From IMG/VR virus record IMGVR_UViG_3300009128_000129, positions 1 through 24,069 of that record: a DNA stretch of 24,069 nucleotides, one strand, 5' to 3'. Origin of the DNA: a virus. The position numbers and the translations under genes are program-made. A model generated the notes under the pieces. The model was not told where the DNA came from. It saw only the letters and a program-made list of their open reading frames with translations, and did not search any database. Position 1 is the stretch's first letter; the number at the start of each line of letters is the position of its first letter. Of the stretch, positions 7,327-12,096 are shown in pieces.

Positions 7327-7500
7327 GAAGAAGGTGACCTTTTTCGCTGGGTTGATGTGTTTGACGCTCTTGTTGAACAAGCCATAGGGGCCAATTCAGC
7401 TAAAGCAGCACTTACCATAAGCTTTATTGACGACACAGAGGCAGCTTTGGGCGAGCTTGTGCCAGAGGTAATATTTCAGGTTAGGCGTATAGAGGAATGA
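7327..7500 (+). pseudogene. open frame after a TAA stop; frameshifted or readthrough small gene
   Basis: Immediately after the TAA at 7324-7326 the same frame stays open for 57 codons (EEGDLFRWVDVFDALVEQ ... EVIFQVRRIEE) and ends at a TGA that overlaps the next ATG as ATGA. There is no ATG. AGGAGG at 7317-7323 is placed to serve GTG 7337, which is in another frame. One additional T in the run at 7341-7345 would join that GTG to the long frame. It may be a small gene with a one-base deletion, a gene starting at GTG 7357, or a readthrough extension of the preceding protein. Sequence and coupled stop argue that the peptide is or was translated. Confidence 0.45.
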
Positions 7501-7829
7501 GTCAACATGAGATCCAGGAAGGGCGTGAGGCTGGTGAGGGCAAGCAAATTGCTGCACCTAAACCGGCAGATGATCAATTACCGCTCTTTGTGGAGAAGGG
7601 TAGACCGCGCAAGGGCTGGGAGCCACCGTGGGGGGATGGGACAAAGTATTTAAATGAACACGGTTTCCCTGGGCCTGATTGGCCGGGGTGGGACGCAAGC
7701 TGGTTAGAAAATGATTACTGTTTCCTCAACGTTGATGAGGATAGGAGGTTGATCGATGAAAGGAATAGCAAAGGCCGCAGTGGCACAGAAGCTGGCAGCC
7801 AGACGGGCGACGGGAAAGTTAAGGAGTGA
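7497..7829 (+). CDS. hypothetical protein, 110 aa
   Basis: This starts with ATGA overlapping the upstream TGA. The N-terminus is charged and probably disordered (EGREAGEGKQIAAPKPADDQ). The central segment is rich in Trp/Gly/Pro (GWEPPWGDGTKYLNEHGFPG, DWPGWDASWLENDYCF), and LFVEKGRPRKG is basic. The last 25 codons overlap the next gene in another frame. No family is recognised. Composition resembles small early proteins of other transposable phages but gives no function. Confidence 0.55.
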   Translation: MSQHEIQEGREAGEGKQIAAPKPADDQLPLFVEKGRPRKGWEPPWGDGTKYLNEHGFPGPDWPGWDASWLENDYCFLNVDEDRRLIDERNSKGRSGTEAGSQTGDGKVKE

Positions 7830-7968
7830 GATCCTGGATCTGATGGGGGATCTTAAGAAGACCGTGGCACAGCTTCAGACGGCGGTGGAGAAAGAGCGGT
7901 TTGAGCGGCGTGTTAGGGCGCAGGCGTCGGCTTCGGACGCTGGGAATTGTTGGGCGAGTTTGCTGTGA
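7756..7968 (+). CDS. small coiled-coil protein, 70 aa
   Basis: ATG 7756 follows GATAGGAGG with good spacing and lies inside the end of the previous gene (overlap of 74 bases). The protein is basic at the N-terminus (KAAVAQKLAARRATGKLR), then helical (EILDLMGDLKKTVAQLQTAV, EKERFERRVRAQ), consistent with a coiled coil. It ends right where the family C repeat array begins. Unknown function. Confidence 0.55.
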   Translation: MKGIAKAAVAQKLAARRATGKLRSEILDLMGDLKKTVAQLQTAVEKERFERRVRAQASASDAGNCWASLL

Positions 7969-8064
7969 GGTTCAGGGTTCAAAGTTTAAAGTTCAAGGTT
8001 CAAGGTTCAAGGTTCAGGGTTCAAGGTTCAAAGTTTAAAGTTCAGGGTTCAAAGTTTAAAGGTT
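7969..8064 (+). repeat. family C heptad array, 13 units (ggttcaa/agtttaa)
   Basis: Thirteen exact-length 7-mers and a five-base remainder fill the whole gap between a TGA and the next ATG. Words are ggttcag, ggttcaa, agtttaa, agttcaa. No long inverted arm is present. The same words occur inside the transposase gene at 3190-3216. Confidence 0.95.
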
Positions 8065-8469
8065 ATGGAACGGCCAGTTGAACATAAAAAATTAAATTTT
8101 CGCAAGGCCCTAAAGAATGAGCTGCTTTATTGGGTGCTCATTTTCATCCTGCTCTTTATGATTTTTTTTCTGAGGGTTGGCCGGTTAACCCGTTCGCCGG
8201 TTAGCCGGTATTTTACGGGCCAACGGGCAAACCGGCTAACGGGAGAACCAAACAAAATGAGAGCCGAAGACGCACAGTGGTATCGTGATGAATATTATTG
8301 CCTGGAGTGCCAGTGCGGCAGGGCAAAGAAGTCTGGGTTTAGCTTTTGCTGGAAGTGCTGGCACAAGCTGCCGGAAGAACTGCAAATACGGCTCTATAAC
8401 AAGCGCGGGGCGTGGACCACCGGCTATGGCCAGGCTTATGAGGAATGTGTGAGGTTTTTGAATGAATAA
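8065..8469 (+). CDS. membrane helix joined to zinc-ribbon domain, repeat-mediated fusion
   Basis: The 134-residue ORF has three parts. Residues 1-36 are a basic start and one membrane helix (LLYWVLIFILLFMIFFL). Residues 37-62 are encoded by a complete period-8 hairpin element (8175-8243). From M65 (ATG 8257) begins a compact cysteine-rich domain, with CLECQCGRAKK then FCWKCWHKLP, a zinc-ribbon pattern, followed by a helical end (GYGQAYEECVRFLNE). The layout suggests two former genes joined in frame by the repeat; ATG 8257 could still start the second domain alone, although its upstream GGGAGAACC is not ideal. No family named. It overlaps the next ATG by eight bases. Confidence 0.6.
   Translation: MERPVEHKKLNFRKALKNELLYWVLIFILLFMIFFLRVGRLTRSPVSRYFTGQRANRLTGEPNKMRAEDAQWYRDEYYCLECQCGRAKKSGFSFCWKCWHKLPEELQIRLYNKRGAWTTGYGQAYEECVRFLNE
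8175..8243 (+). repeat. family B octad hairpin inside a coding frame
   Basis: Period-8 words (ccggttaa, cccgttcg, ccggttag, then acgggcca, acgggcaa, accggcta) form an imperfect inverted repeat around ccggtattttacgggcc. It is read in frame as RVGRLTRSPVSRYFTGQ and onward. Confidence 0.85.
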
Positions 8470-8743
8470 GGCTGAGGGAAAAAAGGAATATCGCTATATC
8501 CATTTTGTGAAGGCCGAAGAAAAGCCAAAAACGGAAGTGTGGACTTGCCACAATAATTCAACTGAGGCGCATATTGGCACAGTCGCCTGGCATCCACATT
8601 GGCGGCAATACTGCTATTTTACCAAGGGGGCAATTTACAGTTCGGGCTGTATGGCGGATATCCAGGATTTCATAAAGTGGCTTGACGGTCGGAGGAAGGC
8701 ACGGGCAAACGGGCAAACGGGCAAACGGGACAACCCTAAATGA
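8462..8743 (+). CDS. hypothetical phage protein, 93 aa
   Basis: ATG 8462 overlaps the previous stop by eight bases. The core, KTEVWTCHNNSTEAHIGTVA then WHPHWRQYCYFTKGAIYSSG and CMADIQDFIKWL, is a compact beta-rich domain of a type I associate with small proteins of unknown function in phages and mobile elements. The last 14 residues (ARANGQTGKRDNPK) are encoded by period-8 repeat units (acgggcaa), so the natural C-terminus was probably near WLDGRRK. The stop overlaps the next start as ATGA. Confidence 0.6.
   Translation: MNKAEGKKEYRYIHFVKAEEKPKTEVWTCHNNSTEAHIGTVAWHPHWRQYCYFTKGAIYSSGCMADIQDFIKWLDGRRKARANGQTGKRDNPK
8701..8734 (+). repeat. family B octads at the 3' end of a gene
   Basis: Units acgggcaa, acgggcaa, acgggcaa, acgggaca. 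Only one arm of the family B element is present, and it is read in frame as the C-terminus of the preceding gene. Confidence 0.85.
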
Positions 8744-8931
8744 AAAAATATATCGATGATAACGGGCAGGTTGTCGAGGTTGTGAAGGGCCTTAGCGATT
8801 GGTGGATCTGCGCCCGCGGGGGACATCGCGTGAAAACCAAGTATCTGCCGCCGAGAAAAAGTGCAGACCTTTGCCAGCAGGATCTTGACGCATATGCAAG
8901 GGGAAAGGGGTGGCGCGTTGACGATAGTTGA
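8740..8931 (+). CDS. hypothetical protein, 63 aa
   Basis: ATG 8740 overlaps the previous TGA. The protein starts KKYIDDNGQVVEVVKG, and its middle (GLSDWWICARGGHRVKTKYL) is aromatic and basic, with two cysteines overall (WICARG, LCQQD) that do not form an obvious metal site. The C-terminus is helical (DLCQQDLDAYARGKGW). The Shine-Dalgarno region would fall inside the repeat-encoded end of the previous gene, so coupling is likely. Unknown function. Confidence 0.55.
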   Translation: MKKYIDDNGQVVEVVKGLSDWWICARGGHRVKTKYLPPRKSADLCQQDLDAYARGKGWRVDDS

Positions 8932-8992
8932 GCTGATCGCCCTTTGCGTGGTGCTGGGGGTGCTGCTTTTGGGTTGGTTAGTGGAGAGATGA
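8918..8992 (+). CDS. tiny membrane peptide, 24 aa (TTG start)
   Basis: TTG 8918 follows GGGGAAAGGGG. The peptide is MTIVELIALCVVLG... ending GWLVER: one hydrophobic helix capped by Glu-Arg. It overlaps the end of the previous gene by 14 bases and finishes five bases before the next hairpin element. Translation is plausible but unproven because of the non-ATG start and small size. Confidence 0.4.
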   Translation: MTIVELIALCVVLGVLLLGWLVER

Positions 8993-8997
8993 AGGGG

Positions 8998-9080
8998 GTT
9001 TGCCGGTTAGCCCGTTCGCCGGTTCGCCGGTGTTTGTCACGGGCCAACGGGCCAACGGGCCAACCGGCAAACGGGCTAAC
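8998..9080 (+). repeat. family B octad hairpin element
   Basis: Arms 8998-9016 and 9054-9072 pair over 19 bases with one mismatch. The inner core is ccggtgtttgtcacgggcc. Words are ccggttag, cccgttcg, ccggttcg and acgggcca. The next ATG is 20 bases downstream. Confidence 0.9.
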
Positions 9081-9099
9081 CCCAAGAGAGGATGGAGAG

Positions 9100-9201
9100 A
9101 TGACATTTTATGGCCTCGCCACATGTGTCGTGATAGCGCTGTTGATGGTCATCTTCATCTGGATCGCGGTGAAAGATGATGATGTTGACCCAAAGGGATG
9201 A
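9100..9201 (+). CDS. single-helix membrane peptide, 33 aa
   Basis: ATG 9100 follows GAGAGGATGGAGAG. The peptide is MTFYGLATCVVIALLMVIFI then WIAVKDDDVDPKG: one membrane helix with an acidic tail. An in-frame ATG at 8944-8990 would translate through the repeat hairpin and is rejected. Unknown function; it follows another membrane peptide (8918-8992), and the two could work together. Confidence 0.5.
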   Translation: MTFYGLATCVVIALLMVIFIWIAVKDDDVDPKG

Positions 9202-9205
9202 AATA

Positions 9206-9436
9206 ATGAAAAAAATGTTGACAAATACAGCTCCCGGTGGTATGGGCTTTTTTATCCGTATCAAAGGGGCTGCCCCAGCCTCGCGGCTTAATCAGGCCGT
9301 GAAAGGGGGTTTTTTATTTGTGGGCAATGAAATAGCCCGACTGGCCGGAGACCGCGAGGTCCTGGGCGCTTCCTTTGAGCGTGGATACAGTTGGGCTATT
9401 TTTTTGCCCACAAATCCTAATCAAAGGAGGTACACT
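9206..9436 (+). promoter_or_regulatory. structured leader upstream of 9437 gene; weak ORF alternative
   Basis: This 231-base gap can be read as an N-terminal extension of the downstream gene (from ATG 9206: MKKMLTNTAPGGMGFFIRIK ...), but a strong AGGAGG at 9425-9430 places the start at ATG 9437. It contains ggggctgcccc, a small hairpin cggcttaatcaggccg, and the long inverted repeat 9316-9415. I read it as an untranslated, structured leader or a small inserted element; a translated extension cannot be excluded because the frame stays open throughout. Confidence 0.45.
9316..9415 (+). repeat. Y-shaped inverted repeat with T-tract, 28-nt arms
   Basis: Arm 9316-9343 and arm 9388-9415 match at 25 of 28 positions. 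In RNA two of the three differences are G-U pairs, leaving a single U-U mismatch. The 44-nt top contains GACC-GCGA-GGTC (a GNRA tetraloop hairpin, 9350-9361) and CGCT...AGCG (9367-9381). The lower stem AAATAGCCC...GGGCTATTTTTTT also has terminator character. It could be an attenuator, a structured RNA or a MITE-like insertion; the ends read ATTTGTGGGCAA / TTGCCCACAAAT. Confidence 0.8.
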
Positions 9437-9718
9437 ATGAAAAAAGAAAGAAGCATTGTGGATGATTGTGTGGATGACCTTTTTGGCCTTCGCGGCCAGC
9501 TCGGCGCGGTGTTGTATTTGATGGGCGACGCTGAAGACCCTCTGGACGCCACCCGCTATGACTTGAGGCACTATCTCCGGTCCGTCCAGGATCAGGTGAC
9601 GAGTGTTGTTGTGCGGTTGATAGAGGGACAAAAGGAAGCAAAGGAAAGCCGTGTGAACTACCAGGCCCCGGTCTTTGACCTGGATCGTGGGTCATTTCCC
9701 AAGGAAAGGAGGGCCTAA
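9437..9718 (+). CDS. hypothetical protein, 93 aa
   Basis: ATG 9437 is chosen for the strong AGGAGG six bases before it. The acidic, helical protein runs KKERSIVDDCVDDLFGLRGQ, then LGAVLYLMGDAEDPLDATRY, then RHYLRSVQDQVTSVVVRLIE, consistent with a helical bundle. The C-terminus is unstructured (NYQAPVFDLDRGSFPKERRA). It ends two bases before the antirepressor-like gene, so the two are probably co-translated, and both lie behind the structured leader. No family is recognised. Confidence 0.65.
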   Translation: MKKERSIVDDCVDDLFGLRGQLGAVLYLMGDAEDPLDATRYDLRHYLRSVQDQVTSVVVRLIEGQKEAKESRVNYQAPVFDLDRGSFPKERRA

Positions 9719-9720
9719 CC

Positions 9721-10470
9721 ATGCAAGAATATCCACAAAACGAAGCACAACGGCAAGAATTTGAGGACCGCACTGGCCATAGTGCTGTGGTCAGGGCCTA
9801 CGAAGAAACCGGGACCTTTGATAAGCTTGTTCACGACCTCCCAGGCAGGCCGCCCTTTATGCTGGACCGGGACATCGCCGCCGTCTATGGGGTCGAGACC
9901 CGTGTCTTAATGCAGCAGGTACGGCGCAACGAAGACCACTTTCATGTGGATATGGTCTTCCAACTCACTGAAAATGAACTAGAAAAGATGGTATCACAAA
10001 ATGTGATACCATCAAAACAGATCTTTGGCGGTCATCTCCCCTGGGGCTTCACCCGGCTTGGGTCGAATCATGTGGCCCATTTTCTGAAGTCAAAGCAGGC
10101 CATTGAGCGGTCAATCCAGATCAGCCGGGCCTTTGTGCATTTTGAGGATCTCCATCAAAAGGGGCTATTGGCGACGAATCTGTTGATTCCGAAAGAGATC
10201 GTCGAGGAGTGGTCAAAGCGCTTGGTGGACTTTGAGGTACAGGACGCCCTGGAGCGAAGTACAAAGCTTGATAAGAAGACCTATCAAAAGATGCTGCGCT
10301 ACCGTAAAATGGGCTTGTCCCAGTCAGATACGGCAACGCTGCTAGGCCTAAACCGGTCAACGGTGCATCACTATGAGCGCCTTGGCCGGAGATTTGACCT
10401 CCAGGTCATCCAGGGCGGCAAACGCAGTCAACCCGTCTTTGATAGCCGGAAAAGAGGAAAGAGCAATTGA
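9721..10470 (+). CDS. ORF6N-domain antirepressor-like protein with C-terminal HTH
   Basis: The 249-residue protein has an ORF6N domain at about residues 42-140: LPGRPPFMLDRDIAAVYGVE, then TRVLMQQVRRNEDHFHVDMV, FQLTENELEKMVSQNVIPSK and GFTRLGSNHVAHFL. This domain is typical of phage antirepressors and related DNA-binding proteins. Residues 190-225 form a second HTH (YRKMGLSQSDTATLLGLNRS, TVHHYERLGRRF). It probably switches phage gene expression. The codons for residues 89-98 contain a perfect 12-bp palindrome (9987-10013). GGAAAGGAGG precedes the ATG. The TGA stop lies in a family A repeat word (caatTGAcag). Confidence 0.85.
   Translation: MQEYPQNEAQRQEFEDRTGHSAVVRAYEETGTFDKLVHDLPGRPPFMLDRDIAAVYGVETRVLMQQVRRNEDHFHVDMVFQLTENELEKMVSQNVIPSKQIFGGHLPWGFTRLGSNHVAHFLKSKQAIERSIQISRAFVHFEDLHQKGLLATNLLIPKEIVEEWSKRLVDFEVQDALERSTKLDKKTYQKMLRYRKMGLSQSDTATLLGLNRSTVHHYERLGRRFDLQVIQGGKRSQPVFDSRKRGKSN
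9987..10013 (+). promoter_or_regulatory. perfect 12-bp palindrome within the ORF6N gene
   Basis: GATGGTATCACA, spacer AAA, TGTGATACCATC. All 12 base pairs match. It is in the coding sequence for KMVSQNVIPS, a segment I believe is often conserved in ORF6N proteins. It could form a hairpin in mRNA or be an operator-like binding site for a dimeric protein. Confidence 0.8.
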
Positions 10471-10482
10471 CAGTTGGCAAAA
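10465..10482 (+). repeat. family A fragment over the stop codon
   Basis: A short caattga-cagttgg-caaaacc fragment contains the stop codon of the ORF6N gene. Only the left part of the element exists, followed by the GC-rich hairpin at 10485-10506. Confidence 0.7.
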
Positions 10483-10484
10483 CC

Positions 10485-10506
10485 TGGGCGGGGGAAACCC
10501 CGCCCA
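10485..10506 (+). promoter_or_regulatory. GNRA-capped hairpin before the 10526 gene
   Basis: TGGGCGGGG (10485-10493), loop GAAA, CCCCGCCCA (10498-10506): nine perfect, GC-rich pairs closed by a GNRA tetraloop. No T-tract follows, so it is not an intrinsic terminator. An outer CCTGGG/CCCAGG pairing (10483-10488 with 10511-10516) would be an alternative fold covering the ribosome-binding site. Confidence 0.7.
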
Positions 10507-10525
10507 ACAACCCAGGAGAGTTAGC

Positions 10526-10648
10526 GTGACGCGGACGGAATTCTTCGAGAAAATAATTCAGTTGATTTCTGAAAAGTTCACTGGTATCCTGAATGTCAAG
10601 TTTGTAAAAGGCAAGATCGTTTGGGCGAAAGCCCCAAGGGACATTTAG
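10526..10648 (+). CDS. 40-aa protein resembling DUF2292-type small proteins
   Basis: GTG 10526 follows CCAGGAGAG. The protein reads MTRTEFFEKIIQLISEKFTG then ILNVKFVKGKIVWAKAPRDI: a helix followed by a two- or three-stranded sheet. This layout is like DUF2292 proteins and small phage relatives (helix, then IxIxxxxGxI). A longer in-frame ORF from 10373 is rejected because it would be a shadow of the antirepressor gene. It is the last gene before the terminator at 10738-10784. Confidence 0.5.
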   Translation: MTRTEFFEKIIQLISEKFTGILNVKFVKGKIVWAKAPRDI

Positions 10649-10681
10649 AGGGCCAGTAAACAGCGCGTAAAAATTTGAATG

Positions 10682-10784
10682 CCCTGTTAGTTCAGGGAAG
10701 GGGCGCTGAAGCCCCATAGTCGGTTACGGAGGAAACGGGCCGATTGACTTCACCATTGTGTGGGGACAATCGGCCTTTTTTTTT
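10682..10784 (+). ncRNA. candidate structured RNA / attenuator between early and late halves
   Basis: Three hairpins follow in order. CCCTG-TTAGTT-CAGGG is at 10683-10697. GGGGC-GCTGAA-GCCCC is at 10700-10715. An intrinsic terminator is at 10738-10784. AGTCGG (10718-10723) can pair with CCGATT (10740-10745), which is half of the terminator stem, so an antiterminator fold is possible. No known riboswitch consensus was recognised. It may be the 3' end of the early transcript, a stable small RNA, or a regulated attenuator for the late lysis and head genes. Confidence 0.5.
10738..10784 (+). terminator. strong intrinsic terminator
   Basis: Perfect 9-bp stem GGCCGATTG (10738-10746) / CAATCGGCC (10767-10775) is followed by nine T. 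The 20-nt loop is 10747-10766. It marks the end of the early/middle transcript, before the lysis genes. Confidence 0.9.
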
Positions 10785-10805
10785 GGAAAACCCTGGCCCC
10801 CATCG

Positions 10806-10881
10806 AATGACTGGATTGCCCGATCAAGCCGGGCAATGACGGTGTGAGAGTGCCGGGCAATGACGGGCAAACCGGCTAACC
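10806..10881 (+). repeat. composite repeat: ttgcccg hairpin plus family B fragment
   Basis: TTGCCCG-ATCAAGC-CGGGCAA (10816-10836) is a 7-bp hairpin followed by TGACGG, and a second CCGGGCAATGACGGG copy follows at about 10852-10866. It then runs into a family B fragment (gggcaaaccggctaacc, 10865-10881). The wording resembles dispersed intergenic repeats of deltaproteobacteria. The late-gene promoter could lie here, but I cannot pick a -35/-10 pair with confidence. Confidence 0.6.
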
Positions 10882-10896
10882 ACCGAAGGAAACAAG

Positions 10897-11439
10897 ATGA
10901 AATACGAAGACAGATTCGACAGCCTGATCCAGTACCTGACCGAGCAGCACTTCCCGGTTCTGGATTGGCTCATAATTAAGGCTCAGGTGGCTCAGGAGAG
11001 CGCATTTGACCCGAACGCCCTCTCTCCGGCGTCATGCATGGGGCTAATGCAGATCTCCTCTCCTCTGGCCTGTGAGCGCCTCGCAGAGCCTAAAAAGGTC
11101 TGGTGTGTCCAGGAGAATCTGAAGCTGGGTATCCAATACCTAAAAGAGCAATATGACCACTTCCCGGAGATCCCGACGCATCATGGGAAGATCCTCTTTG
11201 CCCTGGCGTCTTATAACTGCGGCAGGGGCTATGTAAATGTGGCTCTGCGGTTGGCCCGGAAGGATGAAGGCCAAAGTGTTGAAGAGCCTGGCCTGTGGCA
11301 AACGTGGGAATATACCAAGCAATTTTTGAAAGACTACAGGTGCATGTGGCGAGGCAAGTGGCCGGATCATGGGCAGGTGATTCAATATGTGGAAAATATT
11401 ATGCATCACTACTCTCGGTTATTGAAATTGGGGGTTTGA
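10897..11439 (+). CDS. lytic transglycosylase (SLT-type endolysin)
   Basis: The 180-residue protein cleaves peptidoglycan glycan strands at lysis. Motifs are typical of the SLT/goose-lysozyme-like family: catalytic E34 in AQVAQESAFDPNALSP, then GLMQISSPLACERL, then NLKLGIQYLKEQYDHF and FALASYNCGRGYVNVALRLA. No signal peptide or membrane segment is visible, so release needs the holin encoded next. It is the first late gene, after the terminator. The stop codon TGA (gttTGAttgg) lies in the first period-9 repeat unit. Confidence 0.92.
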   Translation: MKYEDRFDSLIQYLTEQHFPVLDWLIIKAQVAQESAFDPNALSPASCMGLMQISSPLACERLAEPKKVWCVQENLKLGIQYLKEQYDHFPEIPTHHGKILFALASYNCGRGYVNVALRLARKDEGQSVEEPGLWQTWEYTKQFLKDYRCMWRGKWPDHGQVIQYVENIMHHYSRLLKLGV

Positions 11440-11550
11440 TTGGTTTGATTGGTTCTATTGGTCTTATTGGTTTTGATGGATTGCGGCTGAAAGCCGCCAC
11501 CACTTAAACCAATCGAACCAATTAAACAAATAAAACTAATGAAACCAATC
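11434..11550 (+). repeat. family E period-9 inverted repeat
   Basis: Left arm units are ttggtttga, ttggtttga, ttggttcta, ttggtctta, ttggttttg. Right arm units are aaaccaatc, gaaccaatt, aaacaaata, aaactaatg, aaaccaatc. The centre carries GCGGCTGAAAGCCGC (11483-11497), a hairpin with a GAA loop. It fills the gap between the transglycosylase and the holin genes; a second copy is at 15094-15168. Confidence 0.9.
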
Positions 11551-11568
11551 ATAAAAAAGGAATAACCA

Positions 11569-12012
11569 ATGATCGACATCACAGGCATCGGAAGCATTGC
11601 AGAGGTTGCGAGTAAAATCATAGAGCGATTTTTTCCGAAAAAGATGGATGATACGGAAAGGGCCAAGGTGCAGCTTCAGGTCCAGGAAATGCTGGAACAA
11701 AGGGAGAATGCCGTCATTGAGGCGCAAAAGGCCATCATGGTGGCCGAGATGCAGCAGGACGACACCTTTACAAAGCGTGCCAGGCCGACATTGGTCTATT
11801 CAGGGTTGTTTTTCATATTTCTAGTACATGTAATTTTTCCGATCATAATATATGCGACTAAGGAGAAACTGCCCGGCCTGTCCCTGCCTGAAGAATTCTG
11901 GTGGGCCTGGGCCGGGGCATGCAGCATTTGGATACTTGGCCGGTCAGCGGAAAAGCGCGGCATCAACCATAAACTTGTGGGTCTGATAACGGGGGGGAAG
12001 CGAACCAGTTGA
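11569..12012 (+). CDS. holin (3-TM / GTA-holin-like family)
   Basis: The 147-residue protein has a soluble, charged N-terminal half (GIGSIAEVASKIIERFFPKK, then a helical RAKVQLQVQEMLEQRENAVI) and a C-terminal membrane part (RPTLVYSGLFFIFLVHVIFP, then LPEEFWWAWAGACSIWILGR). RPTLVY followed by FWWAW-G and a GRSAEK end is the pattern of the 3TM holin family. It would form lesions in the inner membrane to free the endolysin encoded before it. GGAATAACC precedes the ATG, which is not a strong ribosome-binding site. The stop lies in a family A repeat (cagtTGAcag). Confidence 0.85.
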   Translation: MIDITGIGSIAEVASKIIERFFPKKMDDTERAKVQLQVQEMLEQRENAVIEAQKAIMVAEMQQDDTFTKRARPTLVYSGLFFIFLVHVIFPIIIYATKEKLPGLSLPEEFWWAWAGACSIWILGRSAEKRGINHKLVGLITGGKRTS

Positions 12013-12070
12013 CAGTAAGCAATTGACAGTAGGCAAACAGTGCGATGGCACAGATTGCCTACTGTCAACT
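12006..12070 (+). repeat. family A heptad hairpin element
   Basis: A perfect 14-bp stem pairs 12023-12036 with 12055-12068; the 24-nt core is at 12034-12057 (caaacagtgc ... cacagattg). The upstream stop codon lies in the left arm. Confidence 0.9.
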
Positions 12071-12096
12071 TTTACTATCTTAACCGGAGGCGAATA

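Noticed and set aside
9316-9415. Retron msr-msd or diversity-generating template region
   Set aside because: The branched hairpin is suggestive, but no reverse transcriptase gene or variable/template repeat pair is seen anywhere in the window.
10373-10525. Long version of the 40-residue gene starting at 10373
   Set aside because: It would overlap the antirepressor gene in another frame for most of its length; the GTG with GGAGAG at 10526 fits better.
10682-10784. Known riboswitch (c-di-GMP, cobalamin, SAM, others)
   Set aside because: None of the conserved core sequences I know could be matched; only a generic hairpin series and a terminator are supported.
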